Assembly: GCF_029866485.1 (NCBI RefSeq)
Contig: NZ_CP092332.1
Location: forward strand, 1,116,001-1,180,000
Origin: Flavobacterium keumense
GTDB taxonomy: Bacteria; Bacteroidota; Bacteroidia; Flavobacteriales; Flavobacteriaceae
DNA: 64,000 bases
Reading direction: 5' to 3'
Positions 17,171 to 24,845 of this stretch are shown one piece after another. The position numbers and the translations under genes were made by a program. Each line of letters opens with the position of its first letter. Position 1 is the stretch's first letter. Below the pieces are notes generated by a model. It had not been told where the DNA came from and did not search any database. It was given only the letters and a program-made list of their open reading frames with translations.

Positions 17171-19582
17171 ATGAAGATCTTAAAATTTGGAGGAAAATCA
17201 TTATCTAACGGCGAAGGATTAGATAAAGTAGTCGCAATTATTTTAGATAAAGTGAACCAAGGTGAGAAAATTGCCGTGGTGGTTTCCGCACGTGGGAATG
17301 CTACAGACGAGTTGGAAGACCTATTGTCTATTGCAGCTAAAAATGAAAGTTATAAACCCTTGTTAGAACAATTCAAACTAGAACAACAAAATGGGTTTGC
17401 TGATGTTGATTTGACCGAAGAATTTAATGTTCTCGAAAAATTATTTGAAGGCGTAAGCTTAATTGGAGATTACAGCAGTAAAATTAAAGACCAAATTTTG
17501 TCGATTGGCGAAGTGCTTTCTGCAAAATTACTGACGGCTATTTTAGTTAAAAACGGCGTAAATGCTCGTTTTGCAGATAGTAGAGAATTGATTAAAACGG
17601 ATTCGAAATTTGGTGACGCACAACCTATCGAGCAAGCTTCTAAGAAAAATGTGGTGCAGTATTTCAAAGAAAATGATGATGCCGTAAATATTGTAACTGG
17701 TTTCATTGCTTCGAATGCTAAAAATGTAACCACCACTTTAGGAAGAAACGGAAGTAATTATACGGCTTCGTTAATTGCTAATTATTTGAATGCAGAAGAG
17801 TTACAAAACTATACACACGTTGACGGAATTTACACGGCGAATCCTGATTTAGTTCCTGATGCGAAGAAAATCGATTATTTGACGTTCAACGAGGCAAATG
17901 AGTTGGCTAATTTTGGGGCAACCATTTTACACGCTAAAACGATTATTCCCTTATTAGAAAAAAACATTCCACTTCGTATTTTGAATACTTTCAATCACGA
18001 AAATAAAGGAACTTTAATTCGTTCTACAGCGAGTAAAGAAGGAATCAAAACACTTTCGGTGCTGGAAAATGTGGCTTTGGTCAATTTAGAAGGACGCGGA
18101 TTACTTGGTAAAACAGGTGTCGATGCCCGAATTTTCAAAGTAATGGGCGATAATGATATTAGCGTAAGTATCATTTCGCAAGGTTCTTCTGAGCGAGGAA
18201 TTGGCTTGGTAGTAGCTGCCGATAAAGCCAGTACAGCAATGATTCAGTTGGAGAAAGAATTTGAAAATGATTTTTATTCCAAAGATGTAAATAAAATTTC
18301 GGTGACCGATAATGTTTCGGTAATATCGATTATCGGACAAGATTTGAGTACTTTCCACAAGCCGTACACCGCTTTGATTAGAAATAAAATTGTTCCGATT
18401 TTGTTCAACAACACTGTTACAGGTAAAAACGTGAGTTTGGTAGTAAAGAAATCCGAATTGAATCGTGCCTTGAACGTAATTCATGGGGAGATTTTTGGAG
18501 TTTCTAAAAAAATCAACATTGCCATTTTTGGTCACGGATTGGTTGGTGGTACTTTGATTAACCAAATTTTAGAATCGGCTACCGCTATTGAGAAACGCAA
18601 AGATGTAAAGTTGAATATTTTTGCTATCGCCAATTCTAAAAACGTATTGCTGAATAAAAATGGAGTGACTCCGAATTGGAAAAACGAAATTCAAAATAAA
18701 GGAACTTTATATTCTATCCAAGATGTCATTGATTATGCCAATGAAAATCATTTGGAAAACTTAATCGCTATTGATAATACGGCTAGTGCTGATTTTGTTG
18801 AAAATTACATTCCGTTGATAGAAAGTAGTTTTGACTTAATTTCGTCAAATAAAGTGGCGAATACCTTGAGTTATAGTTTTTATAAAAAACTGCGTAAAGT
18901 ATTGGCAGACAATCAAAAAACCTATTTGTATGAAACCAATGTGGGTGCTGGTTTGCCTTTGATTGATACGATTAAATTATTGCATCTTTCAGGAGAAAAT
19001 ATTACTAAAATTAAAGGGGTGTTTTCAGGAACATTGAGTTATTTATTCAATAATTTCTCAGCCAAAGACGTTCCGTTTAGTGAGATTTTGAAAGAGGCTA
19101 TTGACAACGGTTATACCGAGCCAGATCCAAGAGAAGATTTATGCGGGAACGATGTGGGTAGAAAATTATTAATTTTGGCGCGTGAATTGGATTTACAAAA
19201 CGAATTTGAAGAAATTGCTATTCAGAATTTAATTCCGGAACATTTACGAGAAGGAAGTGCTTCTGAATTTTTGACAAAATTGAAAGAATTTGATGCTGTT
19301 TATGCCAAAATAAAAGAAGAACAAGAGCCGAATCACGTATTGCGTTACATTGGCGAATTGTCAGGTGATTTGCAAAGTGACAAAGGAAATTTAGAAGTAA
19401 AACTAGTTTCTGTTCCTTCAGACACTGCTTTGGGTGGATTGAAAGGATCGGATTCATTCTTCGAAATTTATACTGAGTCGTATGGTGATAGACCGATTGT
19501 AATTCAAGGAGCCGGAGCTGGATCGGCAGTAACGGCAAGAGGTGTTTTTGGAGATATTTTGAGATTGTCAGACAAAGGATAA
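17171..19582 (+). CDS. thrA: Bifunctional aspartate kinase / homoserine dehydrogenase
   Basis: Fusion enzyme (803 aa) catalysing the first and third steps from aspartate to homoserine. The N-terminal kinase (about 1-280) opens with MKILKFGGKSL and carries LGRNGSNYTASLIA. A tandem ACT region (about 290-440) usually binds the feedback inhibitor. The C-terminal dehydrogenase (about 450-803) opens with NIAIFGHGLVGGTLINQ and includes SSNKVANTLSY and GYTEPDPREDLCGNDVGRK. It lies between metX and the sulfhydrylase metZ under the SAM-I riboswitch, so here it feeds methionine; it could equally be named metL. Which amino acid inhibits it is not visible. Confidence 0.95.
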   Translation: MKILKFGGKSLSNGEGLDKVVAIILDKVNQGEKIAVVVSARGNATDELEDLLSIAAKNESYKPLLEQFKLEQQNGFADVDLTEEFNVLEKLFEGVSLIGDYSSKIKDQILSIGEVLSAKLLTAILVKNGVNARFADSRELIKTDSKFGDAQPIEQASKKNVVQYFKENDDAVNIVTGFIASNAKNVTTTLGRNGSNYTASLIANYLNAEELQNYTHVDGIYTANPDLVPDAKKIDYLTFNEANELANFGATILHAKTIIPLLEKNIPLRILNTFNHENKGTLIRSTASKEGIKTLSVLENVALVNLEGRGLLGKTGVDARIFKVMGDNDISVSIISQGSSERGIGLVVAADKASTAMIQLEKEFENDFYSKDVNKISVTDNVSVISIIGQDLSTFHKPYTALIRNKIVPILFNNTVTGKNVSLVVKKSELNRALNVIHGEIFGVSKKINIAIFGHGLVGGTLINQILESATAIEKRKDVKLNIFAIANSKNVLLNKNGVTPNWKNEIQNKGTLYSIQDVIDYANENHLENLIAIDNTASADFVENYIPLIESSFDLISSNKVANTLSYSFYKKLRKVLADNQKTYLYETNVGAGLPLIDTIKLLHLSGENITKIKGVFSGTLSYLFNNFSAKDVPFSEILKEAIDNGYTEPDPREDLCGNDVGRKLLILARELDLQNEFEEIAIQNLIPEHLREGSASEFLTKLKEFDAVYAKIKEEQEPNHVLRYIGELSGDLQSDKGNLEVKLVSVPSDTALGGLKGSDSFFEIYTESYGDRPIVIQGAGAGSAVTARGVFGDILRLSDKG

Positions 19583-19595
19583 CAAGGAAGATTGT

Positions 19596-19823
19596 ATGAA
19601 ACCTATATTTAATGGTTCTTATTTTGAGGCAATGAATGTGAAGAACATATTAGCAGATAATGATATTTCTGTTTTTGTTCAAAATGAATATATGGCCACT
19701 ATAGAACCTTGGGTAGTAACTGCTGCTGGATTTAATCCTGTAATTTTGCAAGTGAGCGAAGATGATTTTGAAGTTGCAAAACAAATAGTAGATGACTATC
19801 GCAAACAAAATTCAACTGAATAA
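19596..19823 (+). CDS. DUF2007-like putative signal transducing protein
   Basis: Small cytoplasmic protein (75 aa) with the feel of the DUF2007 family: an N-terminal beta strand and helix (GSYFEAMNVKNILADNDISV), then ILQVSEDDFEVAKQIVDDY at the C-terminus. The family's biochemical role is unknown. It lies 13 bases after thrA and 31 before the osmC gene, within the methionine operon. Confidence 0.72.
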   Translation: MKPIFNGSYFEAMNVKNILADNDISVFVQNEYMATIEPWVVTAAGFNPVILQVSEDDFEVAKQIVDDYRKQNSTE

Positions 19824-19854
19824 TTTTTAAAGTTTAAAACGAAAATTATAACAA

Positions 19855-20286
19855 ATGAAAATAACATTAGAAAGAGTAAACGAAAACTTTCATTTTCAAA
19901 TGCAAAATGAAAGAGGTCATATTGTAGATGTAGATGCTCGTCCTGCTTTTGGAGGAAATGATATGGGACCAAGTCCAATGGAATTGGTTTTGATGGGAGT
20001 AGCCGGTTGTAGCGGAATTGATATGATTTCGATTTTGAAAAAACAACGTCAAGAAATTACTTCTTTTAAAGCTGAGGTAGAAGGAGAGCGCGTACCTGTA
20101 GGTGAGGCAAATCCTTTTAAAACAATTCACATTGTTTTCTTTTTAGAAGGCCCAATCAATGAAGATAAAGCGGCTAGAGCGGCCAAATTATCATTTGAAA
20201 AATATTGTTCGGTTTCCAAAACTTTGGAACCTACCGCAACCATTCTTTATAAAGTAGTGTTGAATGGTGTGGAATTAGCGAATTAA
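19855..20286 (+). CDS. OsmC family protein
   Basis: A 143-residue cytoplasmic protein of the OsmC/Ohr family, which includes thiol-dependent peroxidases. The two family cysteines are present: Cys52 (GVAGCSGIDM) and Cys118 (FEKYCSVSKTL). The conserved GPSPMELVLMG segment precedes the first. Its place between thrA and metZ in a sulfur operon suggests a thiol or sulfur-handling job rather than general osmotic stress, but that is inference from context. Confidence 0.88.
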   Translation: MKITLERVNENFHFQMQNERGHIVDVDARPAFGGNDMGPSPMELVLMGVAGCSGIDMISILKKQRQEITSFKAEVEGERVPVGEANPFKTIHIVFFLEGPINEDKAARAAKLSFEKYCSVSKTLEPTATILYKVVLNGVELAN

Positions 20287-20305
20287 AAAAATAAAAACAA
20301 CAACA

Positions 20306-21478
20306 ATGAACGAACACGATTTTGGTTTTGAAACCCAAGCAATACGCGGTCAATTAGAAAGAACACAATACTTAGAGCATTCTGTGCCTTTGTACTTAAC
20401 CTCTAGTTTTGTTTTTGAAGATGCCGAAGATATGCGTGCTTCTTTTGCAGACGAAAAAGAGCGCAATATTTACAGCCGTTATAGCAATCCAAATACGATT
20501 GAATTTATCAATAAAGTGTGCCAAATGGAAGGCGCCGAAACTGGTTTTGCTTTTGCATCGGGTATGGCAGCTGTGTATTCTACTTTTGCAGCCTTATTGA
20601 AATCAGGAGATCATATCGTTTCGGCGAGTAGTGTTTTTGGGGCAACCCATTCCTTGTTTGTCAATTATTTTCCAAAGTGGAATATTGAAACCACTTACTT
20701 TGATTTATCGCAACCAGAAACGATTGAGAGTTGTATTCAACCCAATACTAAAATTTTGTTTGCTGAGTCGCCAACGAATCCTGCGGTAGATATTATCGAT
20801 TTGGAATTATTAGGAAAAATTGCCAAAAAACACAATTTAATTTTAATCATTGACAACTGTTTTGCAACGCCATATTTGCAACAACCTATCAAATGGGGAG
20901 CGGATTTGGTGGTGCATTCTGCTACTAAATTGATGGACGGTCAAGGGCGTGTTTTAGGAGGGATTACCGTAGGTAGAGCTGATTTGATTAAAGATATTTA
21001 TCTTTTTTCTCGATTAACAGGACCTACTTTGTCTCCGTTCAATGCTTGGGTATTGTCAAAAAGTTTGGAAACATTAGCCGTTCGTTTAGAGAGACATTGC
21101 GAAAATGCCTTGAAAGTAGCCGAGTTTTTAGAAAACCATCCACAAGTAAATAAAGTAAAATACCCGTTCTTGAAATCGCATCCGCAATATGCCATTGCGC
21201 AAAAGCAAATGAAATTAGGCGGTAATATTGTAGCGTTTGAAATCAAAGGCGGAATCGAAGCCGGAAGAGCTTTTTTGGATAAAATCAAATTATGTTCGTT
21301 GTCACCTAATTTAGGAGATACCAGAACGATTGTAACGCATCCAGCATCTACTACACATAGTAAACTAACTGTTGAAGAACGTTTAGCAGTAAGCATTACC
21401 GATGGTTTGGTACGTATTTCTATTGGTTTAGAAACGGTTGCTGATGTAATTGCTGATTTAGAACAAGCCTTGTCTTAA
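20306..21478 (+). CDS. metZ: O-acyl-homoserine sulfhydrylase (Cys/Met metabolism PLP enzyme)
   Basis: PLP enzyme (390 aa) of the Cys/Met metabolism family. With metX in the operon, the natural reading is direct sulfhydrylation of O-acetylhomoserine to homocysteine using sulfide from the cys operon downstream. The PLP lysine is Lys208 in SATKLMDGQGRVLGG; FASGMAAVYSTF and the YSRYSNPN segment are typical. Sequence style is closest to MetZ-type O-succinylhomoserine sulfhydrylases; cystathionine gamma-synthase activity cannot be ruled out. It is the last gene of the SAM-I operon, 20 bases after osmC. Confidence 0.88.
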   Translation: MNEHDFGFETQAIRGQLERTQYLEHSVPLYLTSSFVFEDAEDMRASFADEKERNIYSRYSNPNTIEFINKVCQMEGAETGFAFASGMAAVYSTFAALLKSGDHIVSASSVFGATHSLFVNYFPKWNIETTYFDLSQPETIESCIQPNTKILFAESPTNPAVDIIDLELLGKIAKKHNLILIIDNCFATPYLQQPIKWGADLVVHSATKLMDGQGRVLGGITVGRADLIKDIYLFSRLTGPTLSPFNAWVLSKSLETLAVRLERHCENALKVAEFLENHPQVNKVKYPFLKSHPQYAIAQKQMKLGGNIVAFEIKGGIEAGRAFLDKIKLCSLSPNLGDTRTIVTHPASTTHSKLTVEERLAVSITDGLVRISIGLETVADVIADLEQALS

Positions 21479-21490
21479 AATTTAAGAAGT

Positions 21491-21554
21491 ACGATATTGG
21501 ATTTACAATTTAGTGTTATAATTTAGCACATCACACACGTAAATCCAATATCGT
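21491..21554. repeat. Perfect 16-bp inverted repeat between metZ and the Rrf2 gene
   Basis: ACGATATTGGATTTAC (21491-21506) and GTAAATCCAATATCGT (21539-21554) are exact reverse complements separated by 32 bases. There is no T-run, so it is not a typical terminator. It lies 18 bases before the rrf2-type ATG and could be an operator pair or a remnant of an interspersed repeat. Confidence 0.6.
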
Positions 21555-21572
21555 AAATCGTATATATAAATC

Positions 21573-21983
21573 ATGCTCTCTAAAAAAACAAAATACGGAA
21601 TTAAAGCATTGACTTTCTTGGCACGCCAAGAGAATCAAACGCCTGTGCAAATTGCTGAAATCGCTAAGAGCGAGAACATTTCGATTAAGTTTTTAGAAAG
21701 TATTTTGTTATTGTTGCGTCATTCGGGTTTTTTGGGTGCCAAAAAAGGAAAAGGTGGTGGGTATTATTTAATTAAAGACCCGAAAGAAATTAATATGGCA
21801 AAAGTGTACCGCATTTTAGAAGGACCTATTGCTTTATTGCCTTGTGCTAGTCATAATTTCTATGAAAAATGTGATGATTGTACTGATGAAGCAAGTTGTG
21901 CAGTTAGGAAATTAATGATGGAAGTTAGAGATAATACTTTGATGATTCTGGAGAATAATACACTTGCGGATATTGCATTTTAG
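21573..21983 (+). CDS. Rrf2 family transcriptional regulator
   Basis: A 136-residue DNA-binding protein of the Rrf2 family (IscR, NsrR, CymR). The N-terminal winged helix-turn-helix covers about 1-65 (MLSKKTKYGIKALTFLA, then GGGYYLIKDP). Four cysteines follow at 91, 100, 103 and 109, which could ligate an Fe-S cluster, although the spacing differs from the C-x5-C-x5-C of IscR. It sits between the methionine operon and the divergent tauE/cysH promoter, where two 17-bp operators occur, so it is the obvious candidate regulator of sulfate assimilation. That link is inference. Confidence 0.9.
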   Translation: MLSKKTKYGIKALTFLARQENQTPVQIAEIAKSENISIKFLESILLLLRHSGFLGAKKGKGGGYYLIKDPKEINMAKVYRILEGPIALLPCASHNFYEKCDDCTDEASCAVRKLMMEVRDNTLMILENNTLADIAF

Positions 21984-21999
21984 TTTTTAATCGAGTAGA

Positions 22000-22042
22000 A
22001 AAATGACAAAGCCATTTCAATCTGAAATGGCTTTGTCATTTT
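22000..22042. terminator. Bidirectional terminator between the Rrf2 and TauE/SafE genes
   Basis: A 20-bp perfect stem (AAAATGACAAAGCCATTTCA with its complement at 22023-22042) and a 3-base loop, flanked by A and T residues, between two convergent genes. Confidence 0.88.
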
Positions 22043-22053
22043 ACGGTTCTATA

Positions 22054-22836
22054 TTAGAACACTAATTTATAACCTACAAAGAAGAGCATAATGGCAATAG
22101 CATTTCGCAAAAATAAATCAGGAACTTTACCACTTAAAGTGCTACCCACATAGATTCCGGGTAGAGAACCCATTAATAATTGTCCTAAAAGTTCTAAGTT
22201 CAAATTCCCCATGGTAGCATGACCCAAACCAGCAACAAGGGTTAGAGGTACGGCGTGTGCAATTTCGGTTCCCACAAGTCGGGGAGTAGGCAATAAGGGA
22301 TAAAGGAAAAACAAAGTTACAGTTCCTAAAGCTCCTGCTCCGATTGAAGTAAGTGTAACAGTTGCTCCCAATACTACCCCAATTGCAACGGTTAATAAAT
22401 TTTGAGTTCTACTCTCGCTATGAAATTTGTCACCCGCATGTTTTTGAGAAAAAGCCAAGAGTCTTTTTTTGAAAATAATTGCTATTGATGTAAATAGTAA
22501 AGCCCAACCTAAACTGTGTTTAATTATGGAATTAATTCCAGAAATATCACTTTCAATAGAATGTAAAATCCACAGTGTAATTAGTGCTGCTGGAATACTC
22601 CCTAACGAAAGCCAACCTGTGATAGCCCAATCGATATTTTTCTTTTTATGATGTACAAATATCCCTCCTGTTTTAGTAAAGGCAGCATATAATAAGTCAG
22701 TTCCTACGGCTGTAGTTGGAGGAATTCCAAACCATAATAAAATAGGGGTCATTAAAGAACCACCACCTACTCCAGTAAGACCTACAATAAAACCGACTAC
22801 TAAACCAGCGACTACAAATCCAATTTCAAAATTCAT
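22054..22836 (-). CDS. Sulfite exporter TauE/SafE family protein
   Basis: Integral membrane protein (260 aa) of the TauE/SafE family, proposed exporters of sulfite or sulfur-containing organic anions. It shows about eight hydrophobic segments and the family pattern GLTGVGGGSLMTPILLWFG near the N-terminus, with a second related half containing TLTSIGAGALGTVTLFFL. It is transcribed divergently from cysH and shares a promoter region with two operator copies, consistent with a role in handling excess sulfite from assimilation. The substrate is inferred from context. Confidence 0.88.
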   Translation of the reverse strand: MNFEIGFVVAGLVVGFIVGLTGVGGGSLMTPILLWFGIPPTTAVGTDLLYAAFTKTGGIFVHHKKKNIDWAITGWLSLGSIPAALITLWILHSIESDISGINSIIKHSLGWALLFTSIAIIFKKRLLAFSQKHAGDKFHSESRTQNLLTVAIGVVLGATVTLTSIGAGALGTVTLFFLYPLLPTPRLVGTEIAHAVPLTLVAGLGHATMGNLNLELLGQLLMGSLPGIYVGSTLSGKVPDLFLRNAIAIMLFFVGYKLVF

Positions 22837-22853
22837 TAAATGTAATTTTTTGG

Positions 22854-22861
22854 CAAAAATA
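22854..22861 (-). promoter_or_regulatory. -7 box of the TauE/SafE gene
   Basis: TATTTTTG on the minus strand (22861-22854), 18 bases before the start codon. The upstream operator (22880-22896) occupies its -33 region, so a bound repressor would block it. Confidence 0.55.
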
Positions 22862-22879
22862 ATAAATATATTTAATAAT

Positions 22880-22896
22880 CCTATCGATTTAGTAGG
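22880..22896. promoter_or_regulatory. Putative sulfur-regulator operator, copy 1
   Basis: CCTATCGATTTAGTAGG, an imperfect dyad with CCTA/TAGG ends. It matches copy 2 (22990-23006) at 15 of 17 positions in inverted orientation. It overlaps the -33 region of the TauE/SafE promoter. The nearby Rrf2 protein is the likely ligand. Confidence 0.6.
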
Positions 22897-22952
22897 ATTT
22901 AAAAGAAATATTTTGAAACACTATATTTAAGAAAAAAACAGATATTAGTGTT

Positions 22953-22981
22953 TTGTAGATTAAAAATAAGTACTACTTTTG
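22953..22981 (+). promoter_or_regulatory. Promoter of the cysH operon
   Basis: TTG (22953-22955), 18-base spacer, TACTTTTG (22974-22981). The predicted start of transcription near 22988 abuts operator copy 2. Confidence 0.8.
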
Positions 22982-22989
22982 CAAAATAA

Positions 22990-23006
22990 TCTACTAAACC
23001 GATAGG
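22990..23006. promoter_or_regulatory. Putative sulfur-regulator operator, copy 2
   Basis: TCTACTAAACCGATAGG, the inverted counterpart of copy 1 (15 of 17 identical). Its place at or just after the predicted cysH transcription start suggests repression by blocking initiation or early elongation. Confidence 0.6.
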
Positions 23007-23034
23007 GTAATAGATTTAATAATTAAAAAATAAA

Positions 23035-23736
23035 ATGAGCATAGCTACAGTACAATTATTATTAGATAAAACAAAAGACTTCTCTATCGAGGAGACGCTT
23101 GCTTTTTTGGCCAATGAATATCCAAATCAAGTGGTTTTTTCTACTTCTTTTGGGCAAGAAGATCAGGTGATTACCGATTTGATTGGTAAAAATCAGTTGC
23201 CAATAGCGGTTTTTACTTTAGATACAGGGCGTTTGTTTCAAGAAACATACGATGTGTTTCATAAAACATTAAAAAAATACAAAACCGAAATCAAAACCTA
23301 TTTTCCTGATACAACTGCGGTAGAAGCTTTGTTGAATCAAAAAGGGCCGAATAGTTTTTATGAATCGGTAGAAAATAGAAAAGAATGTTGTTTTATTCGA
23401 AAAGTAGCGCCTTTGACGAAAGCTTTACAAGGCAATGCGATTTGGATTACAGGTTTGAGAGCGGAGCAATCAGAGAATAGAAGTGACTTGAACTTTTTTG
23501 AATATGATGCCCATTTTGATATTATCAAATTCAATCCATTGCTGAAATGGACATTAAAAGAAGTGGAAGAGTATTTAGAAAAGAATAACGTACCTCAAAA
23601 CAGTTTGCATAAACAAGGTTTTGTAAGCATTGGTTGTGCGCCTTGTACTCGTGCTATTTTGCCGGGTGAAGACATCAGAGCCGGAAGATGGTCTTGGGAA
23701 TCAAGTCATAAAGAATGTGGGTTACACCAAAAATAG
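23035..23736 (+). CDS. cysH: Adenylyl-sulfate (APS/PAPS) reductase
   Basis: Reduces activated sulfate to sulfite (233 aa). The substrate-binding fold carries FSTSFGQEDQV near 35 and TLDTGRLFQETY near 61. Cys118-Cys119 (KECC) and Cys201-x2-Cys204 (CAPC) are the four ligands of a [4Fe-4S] cluster, and Cys228 in KECGLH is the catalytic cysteine. The cluster cysteines indicate the APS-using type, in agreement with the absence of an APS kinase gene in the operon. It is first gene of the sulfate-assimilation operon, behind the promoter and operators at 22880-23006. Confidence 0.95.
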   Translation: MSIATVQLLLDKTKDFSIEETLAFLANEYPNQVVFSTSFGQEDQVITDLIGKNQLPIAVFTLDTGRLFQETYDVFHKTLKKYKTEIKTYFPDTTAVEALLNQKGPNSFYESVENRKECCFIRKVAPLTKALQGNAIWITGLRAEQSENRSDLNFFEYDAHFDIIKFNPLLKWTLKEVEEYLEKNNVPQNSLHKQGFVSIGCAPCTRAILPGEDIRAGRWSWESSHKECGLHQK

Positions 23737-23834
23737 TGATTAGAATATAATAAATAAAAAAAGTAGTGGGAAGTTTAATGATAAGAGATTAATAAGCCTT
23801 AAACCTTAAACTTTAAACTTTTAAACAATGATAA

Positions 23835-24734
23835 ATGAGTTCAATAGTAAAAACAAATGCTTTAGAAAGCGAAGCGATATATATTTTTAGAGAAGTAATT
23901 TCTCAATTTGAGAAACCGGTATTGCTTTTTTCAGGAGGAAAAGATTCCATTACATTAGTGCGTTTGGCGCAAAAAGCTTTTTTCCCAGCAAAAATTCCTT
24001 TTCCGTTGTTGCACGTCGATACAGGTCATAATTTTCCTGAGACGATTGAATTTAGAGATAAATTGGTAGCCGAATTAGGTTTGGAGTTAATTGTTCGTAA
24101 CGTACAAGATGCTATTGACCAAGGAAAAGTAGTGGAAGAGTCAGGGAAGTATTCTAGTAGAAATAGCTTGCAAACCACCACGCTTTTGGACGCTATTGAA
24201 GAATTTAAATTTGACGCTTGTATTGGAGGAGCGCGAAGAGATGAAGAAAAAGCAAGAGCGAAAGAACGAATTTTTTCGGTACGTGATGATTTTGGTCAGT
24301 GGGATGAGAAAAACCAACGCCCTGAATTGTTTGATTTATTGAACGGAAAAATTGAGTTGGGTCAAAATGTTCGTGTTTTCCCAATTTCGAATTGGACAGA
24401 ATTAGACGTTTGGAGTTATATTGAACAAGAAGGAATTGAAATTCCATCGATTTATTTTTCACACAAACGTAAAGTATTCTTGAGAGATGGATTGATTTGG
24501 TCACATTCACCATTTGTGTATCAAGAGGAAGATGAAGAAATTGAAGAACGAATTGTTCGTTTTAGAACGGTAGGAGATATGAGTTGTACGGCGGCTGTTG
24601 AATCGTATGCAGCTACTATTCAAGAAGTAGTGGGTGAGATTCGTTCCTCAACTATTTCTGAAAGAGGTGCTAGAATTGACGACAAACGTTCAGAAGCAGC
24701 GATGGAGAAAAGAAAACAACAAGGGTACTTTTAA
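23835..24734 (+). CDS. cysD: Sulfate adenylyltransferase subunit 2
   Basis: Small subunit (299 aa) of ATP sulfurylase, which adenylates sulfate to APS together with the GTPase CysN. The PP-loop SGGKDSITLVRLAQ lies near 34-47. HVDTGHNFPETIEFRD near 68 and the C-terminal SERGARIDDKRSEAAMEKRK are classic CysD sequences. Length is normal. It follows cysH by about 100 bases. Its stop codon runs straight into a GC-rich repeat that fills the gap to cysN. Confidence 0.97.
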   Translation: MSSIVKTNALESEAIYIFREVISQFEKPVLLFSGGKDSITLVRLAQKAFFPAKIPFPLLHVDTGHNFPETIEFRDKLVAELGLELIVRNVQDAIDQGKVVEESGKYSSRNSLQTTTLLDAIEEFKFDACIGGARRDEEKARAKERIFSVRDDFGQWDEKNQRPELFDLLNGKIELGQNVRVFPISNWTELDVWSYIEQEGIEIPSIYFSHKRKVFLRDGLIWSHSPFVYQEEDEEIEERIVRFRTVGDMSCTAAVESYAATIQEVVGEIRSSTISERGARIDDKRSEAAMEKRKQQGYF

Positions 24735-24845
24735 GCCCCCTAACCCCCCGAAGGGGGAATAAAGGAGCAACAAAAAATAAATAAAATATTAATTTAAAAT
24801 CAAAACTCAGCTCCCTCTCTTTTGGGGAGGGCTGGGAAGGGGCTT
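24733..24845. repeat. Composite GC-rich interspersed repeat, two inverted copies, between cysD and cysN
   Basis: Left copy 24733-24768 begins AAGCCCCCTAACCCCCCG. The right copy 24810-24845 is its approximate reverse complement, ending GGGCTGGGAAGGGGCTT. They flank a 41-base AT-rich centre. The left copy overlaps the cysD stop codon and the right copy ends exactly at the cysN ATG. Relatives occur at 28278-28315 and 29108-29145. Confidence 0.8.
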
